A stretch of 44,911 nt of DNA from Paracoccus wurundjeri. GTDB taxonomy: Bacteria; Pseudomonadota; Alphaproteobacteria; Rhodobacterales; Rhodobacteraceae. The position numbers and the translations under genes were made by a program. The stretch covers positions 1-44,911 of the forward strand of contig NZ_JAUUTZ010000032.1 in the NCBI RefSeq assembly GCF_030678915.1. The letters run 5' to 3'. The notes below the pieces were generated by a model, which worked only from the letters and a program-made list of their open reading frames with translations, was not told the origin of the DNA and did not search any database. Shown here in pieces: positions 25,870-33,568 of the stretch. Within the stretch, counting starts at the first letter, position 1. Each line of letters begins with the position of its first letter.

Positions 25870-27198
25870 CTATGGCAACAAGGGACCCCAGGATGGGTCC
25901 GACGCGGCAGAATTGAGTTCGAGCGGACGCATATTCCGTCCACTGATATCAACCGAGTGGAGGCGCGGCTGTCCATTTCCGCCCGGTGTCACTCGGGTAA
26001 ACATGATGACTCGTCCATTGGGGGCCCATGTCGGACCTTCGTCAAGAAACGAATCGGTCAGGGTTTTCTCTTCCGAGCCGTCGCTGCGCATGACGGCGAT
26101 ATGAAAACGATCCCCGAGCTGCTTTGTAAAGGCAATCATGTCGCCTTTCGGGGACCAGGTGGGATCGCCATAGCGGCCTTCGCCAAAGCTGATGCGGGTC
26201 GGCTCTCCGCCCTCTATGGGCACGACATATAGCTGCTGAGTGCCCGAGCGGTCCGATTCAAAGACGATACGCTTGCCATCGGGACTGAATGAGGGCGAGG
26301 TATCTATCGCATGGGTCTTGGTCAACGGACGCCCGGTCCCCGTCGCGGCGTCCATCAGCCACAGATCGGTATCGACGCCATTATCCTGCGCAAAGGCGAT
26401 CCATCGGCCATCGGGCGAAAAGACCGGCGAAAAGGCCATGCTGTTGCCGCCCTGCGTCAGAGGTCGCGAGGAAACGCTTGCGACATCAAGAATCTGAAGC
26501 TGCGGAAAACCGCTTTCAAAGCTGGTATAAACGATCTTCTTTCCGTCAGGGGAAAATTGCGGCGCCAGCACCAGCGATGAACTGTCTGTCATCCACAGGA
26601 TATTCGCGCCGTCGTAATCCATGACTCCGATCCGCTTGATACGGGCATCCTTCGGACCGGTTTCCTGCACGAAGGCCACCCGGCTGTCGAAATAGGCGGA
26701 TTCGCCGGTCAGCCGGGAATAGATCTGGTCTGCAATCTTATGGGCTGCGCGCCGCCAGTCGCCCGAGCGCGCGACGAATTGCATTCCGTCGCCCAGCGGC
26801 TGGCCGGCGAAAATGTCGAACAACCGGAACTTGACGTTGATCTCTTCGCCCTGACCGCTGACATCGGCGGTGACCAGCGCTTGCGCATTGATCGCCCGCC
26901 ATTCCTCATAGGCGACGGCATCGTTGAAATCGTCATGGCTGGAGACATGCGCGTCCCGGGCGATCTCGCGGAACAGGCCGGTGCCGGTCAGGTCATCGGC
27001 GACAACCTGCCGAATTTTTCCGGCGAGATCGGAATCGCCGTAGAAATCGGGGATGGCGATGGCAACCGGATCGGTTACGCCGTCGGTGATTTCGATTCGC
27101 AACGGTCCGTCCTGCGCCAATGCGGGCAGTGCAGTCACGGCGGCAGCGCCTGTCAGGCCAAGCGCAAGAACGAGGGCAGGGGTCAGATTATGGAACAT
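25870..27198 (-). CDS. tolB: Tol-Pal system beta-propeller protein TolB
   Basis: This periplasmic protein binds Pal and is engaged by TolA during outer-membrane constriction. The 442-residue product has a signal peptide (to about ALAQD, residue 29). Its N-terminal alpha/beta domain starts with LRIEITDGVTDPVAIAIPDF. A six-bladed propeller follows, with recurring SPDGKKIVYTS, SPDGRWIAFA, SPDGKRIVFESDRSGTQQLY and SPKGDMIAFTK repeats. The ATG at 27198, with AGAGGAA upstream, is preferred over in-frame earlier starts because it gives a proper signal peptide. There is a 43-bp gap after tolA. Confidence 0.96.
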   Translation of the reverse strand: MFHNLTPALVLALGLTGAAAVTALPALAQDGPLRIEITDGVTDPVAIAIPDFYGDSDLAGKIRQVVADDLTGTGLFREIARDAHVSSHDDFNDAVAYEEWRAINAQALVTADVSGQGEEINVKFRLFDIFAGQPLGDGMQFVARSGDWRRAAHKIADQIYSRLTGESAYFDSRVAFVQETGPKDARIKRIGVMDYDGANILWMTDSSSLVLAPQFSPDGKKIVYTSFESGFPQLQILDVASVSSRPLTQGGNSMAFSPVFSPDGRWIAFAQDNGVDTDLWLMDAATGTGRPLTKTHAIDTSPSFSPDGKRIVFESDRSGTQQLYVVPIEGGEPTRISFGEGRYGDPTWSPKGDMIAFTKQLGDRFHIAVMRSDGSEEKTLTDSFLDEGPTWAPNGRVIMFTRVTPGGNGQPRLHSVDISGRNMRPLELNSAASDPSWGPLLP

Positions 27199-27241
27199 GC
27201 TTTCCTCTTTAACGTCATTGACGGATGGGAAAAAGGGCGAG

Positions 27242-29032
27242 TCATGGCTGTTCCCCTTGTTCAAATCGTATTCCATCCGGGCGAAAATCAACGATCACGT
27301 TGCGCCAGCGGCCGTATTTCTCGCGCGGTAGGGGAAAACCCGCCCGTCCGCAATTCAGAATCGCGCGACGTGCGGTTTCATATGCGATCTGTGTCGAGGT
27401 CTGCGACGAGCCGCCCTGCGAATCGATAAGCTGAAGGCTGTTCAGTTCGGGGCGACCGTCAGGCGACATCTGGAATTCGATCGATACCGCCACGCGCGAG
27501 GCATCCACCGAAAGCGCGCCACGTTGCCAGCATCCTTCAAGCGCGATCCGAAAACCCTCGCGTTCTGACATGGAAAGGGGCTGGCCAAGCGGCGCAGCCC
27601 CCGTTGTCGTTTCGCTCGCATCCGACTGCTGGTCTGTCCGCTCATCCGGTTCCGGCAAGGGGGTCGGCGTGATCGGGGTCGGTGTCAGCTGGTTCGGCTC
27701 GGGGGGCGGATCCTGCCGGGGTTCGGCGGATTGATTCTGCGACATGGCGTCGGAAAGCGCAGCGGAAAGCGGATCCTGTTCCGCCGAAGCACCGCTGCCA
27801 CCCTCGATGCGCTGGACATTGCCACCGGCCGTTTCACCGGTAGAAGCCGTATCTTCGCCCTCCGATCCGGATTCGCCTTGCTGTGCCTCGCGCAGGGCAT
27901 CCTCGACCGACTGGCGGCTTTCGGCTTCCCGTTCGGCCTCGCGGGCGGCGTCCTCGGCGGCTTGCCGTTCTTCCTCCCTGCGAGCTTCTTCTTCGGCTTG
28001 CCGCCGTTCTTCCTCGGCCCGTGCTTCTGCCGCTGCGGCTTGCCGTTCGGCCTCTTCCCGTTCCGCCTGTTCTGCCGCGCGGCGTTGCTCTGCTTCCCGT
28101 TCGGCTTGCTCGGCGGCACGGCGTCGTTCGGCTTCCTGCGCCGCTTCTTGGGCGGCCTGGCGTTCTTCTTCCCGCTGCCGGGCTTCTTCCGCGGCCTGTT
28201 GCCGTTCCTCTTCGGCGCGCCGCGCGTCTTCTGCGGCTTGCCGTTCAGCGGCTTCCCGTTCGGCCTGCTCGGCGGCGCGTTGCTGTTCTTCTTGCGCGGC
28301 CTGTTCCGCCGCCCGCCGTTCTTCTTCGGCCTGCGCGGCTTCCTGGGCGGCTCGCCGTTCCTCGGCCTCGCGTGCTGCCTGGGCTGCTGCCTGTTGCGCG
28401 CGTTCAGCCGCCTGCTGGGCTGCAATCCTCGCATTATAATCTTCGACCAGCCCATCGGGGCGGTTGCGCGGGCGTGTGGAACTGTCCAACGCCAGTGCCG
28501 ATACGGGTGCGCTGGGCTCTATAGTTTCATCCTGTTCCGAGGGTTCCGGGCGTGCCGGCTGCTCGGGCGCCTGCGGCTGTGTACTGGCCGCGGGTGCGGC
28601 GGGCGCCGCCTCTTCCTGCTCGGGTATATCGGGGGCATCGGGCAGATCGGTGGCGACATTGACCGGTTCACGATTCTCGAAATCGCTCAGGTCAGGTTCG
28701 GCCTCCGATGCATCGGGCTCCGCGAGTTCCTGCGCTTCGGATTCTGAATTCGGCGCTGGCGTCTCTTCGGGTGCCTCTGCCTGAGTGCTTTCAGTTTCGG
28801 GTTCGGTGATTTCCGTGACCGCCGTGGCATCCGGGTTAACCGGCCCTGCGCCGCGAGAGGCGGCGGCATATTGCTCGAATTCGGCGCCGCTCATAGTTGC
28901 GACCTCGGTCATGCGCACCGGCTGCGAGGGCTGCGGCCGGAACAGAACACCGCCCAGCAACGCCCAGAGGATCAGTGCGGCATGCGCGATCCCCGAAATC
29001 CACCATCCGATGCGTTCTTCCCGGTCGGACAT
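27242..29032 (-). CDS. tolA: TolA, inner-membrane spanner of Tol-Pal
   Basis: TolA uses the proton motive force via TolQR to reach across the periplasm to TolB/Pal. The 596-residue protein is longer than E. coli TolA (421). One N-terminal helix (11-31) is followed by an acidic, proline-rich stretch (about 65-190) and a long Ala/Glu/Arg/Gln coiled coil (about 200-385). A second Pro/Thr-rich linker and a C-terminal TonB-like domain (487-590) with C501 and C561 complete it. The two cysteines could form the disulfide known in TolA domain III. The ATG at 29032 starts three bases after tolR. The repetitive coil leaves several other frames open by chance. Confidence 0.93.
   Translation of the reverse strand: MSDREERIGWWISGIAHAALILWALLGGVLFRPQPSQPVRMTEVATMSGAEFEQYAAASRGAGPVNPDATAVTEITEPETESTQAEAPEETPAPNSESEAQELAEPDASEAEPDLSDFENREPVNVATDLPDAPDIPEQEEAAPAAPAASTQPQAPEQPARPEPSEQDETIEPSAPVSALALDSSTRPRNRPDGLVEDYNARIAAQQAAERAQQAAAQAAREAEERRAAQEAAQAEEERRAAEQAAQEEQQRAAEQAEREAAERQAAEDARRAEEERQQAAEEARQREEERQAAQEAAQEAERRRAAEQAEREAEQRRAAEQAEREEAERQAAAAEARAEEERRQAEEEARREEERQAAEDAAREAEREAESRQSVEDALREAQQGESGSEGEDTASTGETAGGNVQRIEGGSGASAEQDPLSAALSDAMSQNQSAEPRQDPPPEPNQLTPTPITPTPLPEPDERTDQQSDASETTTGAAPLGQPLSMSEREGFRIALEGCWQRGALSVDASRVAVSIEFQMSPDGRPELNSLQLIDSQGGSSQTSTQIAYETARRAILNCGRAGFPLPREKYGRWRNVIVDFRPDGIRFEQGEQP
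27878..28435 (-). repeat. Low-complexity region encoding the TolA coiled coil
   Basis: This stretch encodes about 185 residues rich in Ala, Glu, Arg and Gln in imperfect repeats (AEEER, EAERRRAAEQ and similar). The short DNA repeats are the source of open frames in other phases on both strands. A continuous helix of this size would span roughly 28 nm, enough to bridge the periplasm. Such regions are prone to copy-number change and to assembly error. Confidence 0.85.
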
Positions 29033-29035
29033 GTA

Positions 29036-29488
29036 TCAGCCGTCCATCCGTGGGCCGCCGGTATCGGTCACCAGAACGATATTGGTGAAGCCGGCAGCGT
29101 TCAAAGCCCCCATGATCTGCACGACGCGCGCATAGGGAATACCGCCATCGGCGCGCAGGAAGATCTTGTCGGATTGCCGCTCTTCCAGAACCGAGCGAAG
29201 GCGCGTCAAAATCTCGTCATCCGCGACCGGATTATTCATCAGCGTGACCTGCCCTTCGGCCGGAATCGAAATGACCAGAGGCTCTTCCGGTTCGGACGGC
29301 ACGGCCGTTGCGGCAGTGCGGGGCAGGTTCAGCGGCACGCCTGCCGTCATCAGCGGTGCCGCGACCATGAAGATCACCAGCAGAACCAGCATCACATCCA
29401 CAAAGGGCGTGACGTTGATCTCTGACATCGGGGCGTTGCGCCTGCGCCCGCGACCCTTGCGCGTTACCCGTTTGACGACATCCGCCAT
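29036..29488 (-). CDS. tolR: TolR, Tol-Pal stator protein
   Basis: TolR is the ExbD-family inner-membrane protein that forms the proton channel with TolQ. The 150-residue product has a basic N-terminus (KGRGRRRN) and the signature MSEINVTPFVDVMLVLLVIF, with the essential channel aspartate D31, followed by a periplasmic dimerisation domain. It starts three bases after tolQ and ends three bases before tolA. ExbD is the alternative, but the Tol gene context settles the call. Confidence 0.96.
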   Translation of the reverse strand: MADVVKRVTRKGRGRRRNAPMSEINVTPFVDVMLVLLVIFMVAAPLMTAGVPLNLPRTAATAVPSEPEEPLVISIPAEGQVTLMNNPVADDEILTRLRSVLEERQSDKIFLRADGGIPYARVVQIMGALNAAGFTNIVLVTDTGGPRMDG

Positions 29489-29491
29489 GGC

Positions 29492-30184
29492 TCAGCTTTC
29501 ATCCATCTGCCGCGACAGCAGGGTCGAGAATTCATCGGCAAACGCTTCCCAGTTGCCAACGACCCTTTCGGCATCGCCCGACAGCTTATTGTAGAAGATC
29601 ACCGCCGGGATGGCGGCCAACAAGCCAAGCGCCGTGGCCAGAAGCGCCTCGGCGATGCCGGGTGCGACGACGGCAAGGCTGGTATTCTGCGACATGGCGA
29701 TTCCTTCGAACGCGGTCTTGATCCCCCAAACGGTGCCGAACAGCCCGATAAACGGTGCCGTCGCGCCGACTGTGGCAAGGAAGGACAGGCCGCGGAACAG
29801 CCGGGTTTCCTCGCGCTGGATCGCTACATTCATGGCACGGTCGATGCGCTGTGCGCCCCCGGGGATCAACGCTCCGTCATCGCGGTGACTGCGCCGCCAT
29901 TCGGTCATGCCCGCCGCAAAGATCCGTTCGGACGCACCCGAAGGCGTTTCGCCCAGCCGGTCATACAGATCGTCCAGGGGTTCGCCCGACCAGAAGGAGC
30001 GGTCGAACCGCGACGCCTCACGTTTCGCATTGGCGAAGGTCAGGAATTTCTGAATAATGATCGCCCAGCCCCAGAAAGAGGCAATGATCAGGATGATCAT
30101 CACGATCTTTACGGTCAGAGAGGCGCGGAAAAACAGCGCCATCAGCGAAAAATCAAGGGCCTGCGCGGCCTGAATGGGTTCCAT
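29492..30184 (-). CDS. tolQ: TolQ, Tol-Pal proton channel protein
   Basis: TolQ is the MotA/ExbB-family three-helix subunit that, with TolR, converts the proton motive force into TolA movement. The 230-residue protein has helices at about 20-40, 135-155 and 165-195. The conserved block RGLSFLATVGATAPFIGLFGTVWGIKTAFEGI is present, as is the AEALLATALGLLAAIPAV helix. The ATG at 30184 has GAGG nine bases upstream; a GTG at 30190 is too close to that SD. The upstream 111 bp contain a small dyad (CCTGT-TTT-ACAGG, 30230-30242) and may hold a promoter for the tol genes. Confidence 0.95.
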   Translation of the reverse strand: MEPIQAAQALDFSLMALFFRASLTVKIVMIILIIASFWGWAIIIQKFLTFANAKREASRFDRSFWSGEPLDDLYDRLGETPSGASERIFAAGMTEWRRSHRDDGALIPGGAQRIDRAMNVAIQREETRLFRGLSFLATVGATAPFIGLFGTVWGIKTAFEGIAMSQNTSLAVVAPGIAEALLATALGLLAAIPAVIFYNKLSGDAERVVGNWEAFADEFSTLLSRQMDES

Positions 30185-30295
30185 TGTCACTGCCTCATAT
30201 GGATCGGGCGCGTTTTGGGCCTTCTAGCGCCTGTTTTACAGGAGTTTTACCCCCCACGACAACACAATGCTGTCAATCTCCCGTGTCGGACGGGA

Positions 30296-31027
30296 TCATC
30301 GGATCGCAAGCCGGTGTGCCGCGATTTTCTCATATGCTGGCCGCAGCTTATCCGCCAGACGCGCCAGGTCGCCACCCAGTTCCGGCAACGCCCCCTCGGC
30401 CCCGGCAAATCCGGTCGAGCGGTTGACCGCGTCATACCATACCTCACCCCAGACCCCATCCTCGGAATGCGGGCCGGGCTGCCATGACAGCATGCTTTCG
30501 CGGAATACGATGCCGATCCCGTCGCATAGCGCCTTCAGGGCAGGCGCGGGGGCGCGGCGGATATCGGCGCTGTCGATGACCAGAGGGACGGGGCCACGGG
30601 CGGCCATCTCCTGAAACATCTCCCATTGCCTATCGAAACCCAGTTCGTCCGGATCGGGCAGCCCCCGCTTGGCCGCAAAAGAGGCGGCGACCCGTTCGGG
30701 TTCGCGGATCAGGAAGACATTGGTCATCGCGGCGGTCCAGCCCAAATCCATATCGGGCAGCATATGCTGAACCATGTGCTTCTGATATTGGATCGGCTGC
30801 CCGCAAGGTTCCGTGGTCAATCCGGGCAGAACCTCGCGCCAGTCGGCTGGCTGGCTGGCGATCACCTTGTCGCGGACGGGATGGGGCAGACCGGTCCGGA
30901 TCAGGTAATGCGCATAAAAGGGTTCATCCACGCAGGCACAATCGCCGCGTGCGCCGAATGATCGCATCATCGCGGTAGACAGATTCCGTGGCCCAGACCA
31001 CATGGCGATCCGGTGCGGCTTAGTCAT
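30296..31027 (-). CDS. Sulfotransferase-like P-loop protein, function unknown
   Basis: This 243-residue soluble protein has an N-terminal P-loop-like segment SGPRNLSTAMMRSF (residues 11-24), as in PAPS-dependent sulfotransferases. A VFLIREPERVAASF stretch resembles the 3'-phosphate-binding region of that fold, and the central part is rich in conserved His, Trp and Asp. Homologues are often annotated as sulfotransferase-like, or misleadingly as branched-chain aminotransferase-like. No substrate can be named. Its ATG overlaps the ybgC stop by eight bases, so it is co-translated with ybgC; tolQ follows after 111 bp. Its presence inside the ybgC-tol run is unusual compared with E. coli. Confidence 0.7.
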   Translation of the reverse strand: MTKPHRIAMWSGPRNLSTAMMRSFGARGDCACVDEPFYAHYLIRTGLPHPVRDKVIASQPADWREVLPGLTTEPCGQPIQYQKHMVQHMLPDMDLGWTAAMTNVFLIREPERVAASFAAKRGLPDPDELGFDRQWEMFQEMAARGPVPLVIDSADIRRAPAPALKALCDGIGIVFRESMLSWQPGPHSEDGVWGEVWYDAVNRSTGFAGAEGALPELGGDLARLADKLRPAYEKIAAHRLAIR

Positions 31028-31424
31028 TCGTATCTTCCTTCAGGGCCGTGATCAGGGGCGCCGGCAGCCGGGCAGGGCGGCCGGAGGGGCCCAGGCAGAC
31101 GATGGTGACGCGGGCGGTGAACAGAATCCGGCCATCCCGCAGCACCGCCTGATCCAGAACCACCCGTGCCGGGGTCGCGGTGACGGTTTCGGTCGTAACC
31201 TCCAGAAGATCATCGAATTTCGCCGGGTGCAGGTAGTCGGCCTCGACCCGCCGCACGGCAAAGACATGCCCGGTATTGTCCTTAAGCGCCGCCTGATCCA
31301 ATCCGAGTTGCCGCAACCATTCAGACCGGCCGCGCTCGATGAATTTCAGATAATTGGCGTAATAGACGATCCCGGCAAGATCTGTGTCTTCGTAATAGAC
31401 CCTTATGGTCAGGCGATGTGCCAT
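31020..31424 (-). CDS. ybgC: YbgC, acyl-CoA thioesterase of the Tol-Pal locus
   Basis: YbgC is a hotdog-fold (4HBT) thioesterase acting on acyl-CoA or acyl-ACP, regularly linked to tol-pal. The 134-residue product has the diagnostic RVYYEDTDLAGIVYYANYLKFIERGRSEWLR, including the catalytic Asp of the hotdog family. The ATG at 31424 follows AAAGGA and is preferred over an in-frame start 57 bases upstream. It is the first gene of the minus-strand run that continues through the sulfotransferase-like gene into tolQRAB-pal-cpoB-tilS-ftsH. Confidence 0.93.
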   Translation of the reverse strand: MAHRLTIRVYYEDTDLAGIVYYANYLKFIERGRSEWLRQLGLDQAALKDNTGHVFAVRRVEADYLHPAKFDDLLEVTTETVTATPARVVLDQAVLRDGRILFTARVTIVCLGPSGRPARLPAPLITALKEDTND

Positions 31425-31595
31425 ATCGGTTCCTTTCGGTCTGCGCAGCCTGTTTTGCCGTTCACTCTGCATATTGTGCAATGACGTCGAACACAGAAAG
31501 CGAAAAATCGCGCCTAATCATTCGGATGAGCAGCCATATTTCAATGTCACAAAACAGACGCATTTACGCGCCGCATTTCAGAAGGAGAAGAAAAA

Positions 31596-31847
31596 ATGAA
31601 AGTCCTTACAGCGTCTTTGCTTGCCTTGGGTCTTGTCGCCAGTGCCGCTTCGGCGGGCCAGTACCCCGGAACCAGCAGGAATTCGACTGTCGAGCGCCCG
31701 GCACCGAATACCCAGCAGATCGAGGTCAGAGCCGGCTCCGTTCTGACGGCGCCCGAACTTAAAAGGGCCAATCTTGCAGCAGAGGACCTGATCACGGTGA
31801 CGAGTTTCCCAAGCCCGGAAAACGCTCGGTTAACCAACGAGCGCTAA
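31596..31847 (+). CDS. Small secreted protein, function unknown
   Basis: This 83-residue protein has a clear signal peptide (MKVLTASLLALGLVASAASA, cleavage after residue 20). The mature part is about 63 residues with no cysteine and no transmembrane helix. It contains YPGTSRNSTVERPAPNTQQ and an acidic-to-neutral C-terminus. An excellent SD (AGAAGGAGAAG) precedes the ATG at 31596. It diverges from ybgC and is followed by two hairpins, the second a strong terminator, so it is probably transcribed alone. I do not recognise the family; a periplasmic location is inferred from the signal. Confidence 0.75.
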   Translation: MKVLTASLLALGLVASAASAGQYPGTSRNSTVERPAPNTQQIEVRAGSVLTAPELKRANLAAEDLITVTSFPSPENARLTNER

Positions 31848-31856
31848 TTCCTTTCG

Positions 31857-31886
31857 CGAGGCATCCGTAATTGTACGGGTGTCTCG
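31857..31886 (+). repeat. Hairpin after the small secreted protein gene
   Basis: CGAGGCATCCGTA pairs with TACGGGTGTCTCG through 13 positions, two of them G-U, around an ATTG loop. It begins 10 bases after the stop codon. There is no T-run behind it. It precedes the true terminator by 20 bases and could protect the short message from exonucleases. Confidence 0.5.
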
Positions 31887-31906
31887 TGTTCGGCTGCCTG
31901 TGACCG

Positions 31907-31935
31907 ATACCGCCCGCTTTGGGCGGTATTTTTTT
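31907..31935 (+). terminator. Rho-independent terminator upstream of the LysR gene
   Basis: A perfect 9-bp stem (ATACCGCCC at 31907-31915, GGGCGGTAT at 31921-31929) with a 5-base loop is followed by six T residues. It ends the small secreted-protein transcript and separates it from the LysR gene, which begins 45 bp later. Confidence 0.92.
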
Positions 31936-31980
31936 GTCGTGATCTTGTCAAACCTGCCCTGCGGAAACATTTCCCTAGTC

Positions 31981-32862
31981 ATGGACACGACCGTTCTTCG
32001 CACATTCATCAGCATCCTTGACGAAGGCAGCTTTTCCGCAGCCGCCAGACGCATGGGAATTTCCCGCAGCCTTTGCAGCAAATATATCTCTGATCTCGAG
32101 TCCGATCTGGGTGCAAGGCTGTTGACGCGCACGACGCGCGCACTGCGTCCGACCGCGCTGGGGACCGAATATGCCCAGCATATCCGAGAGGTCCTGAACA
32201 AGCTGGACAACGCGAATGAAATGGTGCGCAGCGCCTCGGGTCACCCGGCTGGGGCGCTCAAGATCGGGGCGCCGTCAGCCTATGTCCATAAAGTGTTTCA
32301 TCCGCATATCCTGCGTTTCATGGACGATCACCCCGATATCCAGATGGAGATGGTGCTGGATGACGGCGTCACCAATCTGGTCGCGGGCGGTTTCGACGCG
32401 ATGATCCGCATCGGCATTCTGGGGGATTCCACTCTGCATGCCCGCAAGCTGCATGAAGCGACGATCCTGCTGGTTGCCTCGCCCGATTATCTGGACCGGC
32501 AGGGTATTCCGGAAAGCCCCGCGGATCTGTCCCGCCACAGCTGCCTGCATTACACCAATCTTCGCGGATCGGGCACATGGCCCATGCGCTGCGGCGACCA
32601 GACCTTTCATCAGAAGGTTCAGCCGGTCTTTTCGACCAATAATACCGAACTGCTAAAGTCTTTGGCCGTCAGTGGAAAAGGGATTGCGCTTCTGCCGCGC
32701 TTCATCGTGGCAGAAGATCTCGCGGCGGGCCGGCTGGTGCAACTGCTGACCAATTTCACGCTGCCGGATATCCCGGTGAATCTTGTCTATCCGACGGGCA
32801 AGCTGATGACGGCGGCGATGCGCAGTTTTCTGGACTTCACCACCCAACTGCGTCTGCTCTGA
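31981..32862 (+). CDS. LysR-family transcriptional regulator
   Basis: This 293-residue regulator has an N-terminal winged helix-turn-helix (about 1-60: VLRTFISILDEGSFSAAARRMGISRS, then LESDLGARLLTRTTR) and a C-terminal periplasmic-binding-protein-like effector domain. The sequence looks like the CrgA/DmlR subgroup. The frame is open for another 102 bases upstream, but the ATG at 31981 gives the standard LysR N-terminus. It lacks a convincing SD; a TTGTCA at 31945-31950 is a weak -35 candidate that would give a very short leader. LysR genes often regulate a divergent neighbour, but here the upstream gene points the same way, so the target is unclear. Confidence 0.9.
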   Translation: MDTTVLRTFISILDEGSFSAAARRMGISRSLCSKYISDLESDLGARLLTRTTRALRPTALGTEYAQHIREVLNKLDNANEMVRSASGHPAGALKIGAPSAYVHKVFHPHILRFMDDHPDIQMEMVLDDGVTNLVAGGFDAMIRIGILGDSTLHARKLHEATILLVASPDYLDRQGIPESPADLSRHSCLHYTNLRGSGTWPMRCGDQTFHQKVQPVFSTNNTELLKSLAVSGKGIALLPRFIVAEDLAAGRLVQLLTNFTLPDIPVNLVYPTGKLMTAAMRSFLDFTTQLRLL

Positions 32863-32878
32863 AACGGGTGTTTCCGGC

Positions 32879-33454
32879 TCAGCACTGCGCCATACGCGCG
32901 GCCAGACGCATTGCATGGGCGGGCTGATCCGTGGCGACCGGCAGTACCGGGTCATAGGCCGCCCGGATCAACGCGGCCAGTTCCGGCGAAGGTGCGATCT
33001 CGCGGGCGAAACTCAATGCGCTGCGCATCATGAGCGCCTCGGCAAGTGCGGCCGGATGCGCTTTGGCTAATGAGCCGGACATACGCAGAAAGATCATGCA
33101 GGCCCGGATGCCCCCATCGGGATCAAAGCGGAACAGACGATATTGATCGGCCTTTCCGCCTTGCAGTCGGGCAGGCAGGCCGGGTTGTCCTGTCAGATGG
33201 TCAAGATCGGGAACGCCATCCATCTCTGCCCAATCCCGCATGAAAAACAGCATCAGATTGCTACCCATCTCGGGATCGGTATCGATGACCGGATGCCTTG
33301 CATGCGCATATCCCGCGCGGATCGCACTGCGAAAAATATCGAGACTTTCATCCGCCAGCCCAAAAATCACCGGTGCAACCGGCCGTCCCCAGCGGGCGCA
33401 AAGAAAGGCTCCGTCCTCGCCTGTGAACAAGGTGGCGATCCGCTCGGGTGTCAT
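32879..33454 (-). CDS. Conserved-looking protein of unknown function
   Basis: This 191-residue soluble protein has no signal peptide or transmembrane helix. Segments such as TLFTGEDGAFLCARWGRPVAPVIFG, MGSNLMLFFMRDWAEMDG and YRLFRFDPDGGIRACMIFLRMSG suggest an ordered alpha/beta protein. I do not recognise a named domain. The ATG at 33454 is chosen over a TTG at 33463; AGAAAGG lies 11 bases upstream of it. It converges with the LysR gene over 16 bp and is separated from the upstream scoB gene by 114 bp containing a hairpin. Codon use looks like its neighbours. Confidence 0.7.
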   Translation of the reverse strand: MTPERIATLFTGEDGAFLCARWGRPVAPVIFGLADESLDIFRSAIRAGYAHARHPVIDTDPEMGSNLMLFFMRDWAEMDGVPDLDHLTGQPGLPARLQGGKADQYRLFRFDPDGGIRACMIFLRMSGSLAKAHPAALAEALMMRSALSFAREIAPSPELAALIRAAYDPVLPVATDQPAHAMRLAARMAQC

Positions 33455-33515
33455 GCCTGCCAAAGCCTTTCTACTTCATGAAAATATCCCGGGGGGAGCC
33501 ATCGTATAAACCATG

Positions 33516-33536
33516 ACGGGGGGCAACGCCCCCCGT
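33516..33536. terminator. GC-rich hairpin downstream of scoB
   Basis: ACGGGGGGC and GCCCCCCGT form a perfect 9-bp stem around AAC. It lies 32 bp past the scoB stop on the minus strand. Only a short T stretch follows in either direction (TTTG on the plus side, TGGTTTAT on the minus side), so termination efficiency is uncertain. It probably separates scoAB from the unknown gene at 32879-33454. Confidence 0.5.
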
Positions 33537-33568
33537 TTGACAGCCCAGGATGACGGCCAGTCACAATG

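Noticed and set aside
27731..28747. Long open frames antisense to, and out of phase with, tolA
   Set aside because: They arise from the repetitive GC-rich codons of the TolA coiled coil; their products are low-complexity (Phe/Gly/Leu-, Ala/Ser- or Lys/Arg/Pro-rich) with no domain, and tolA itself is certain.
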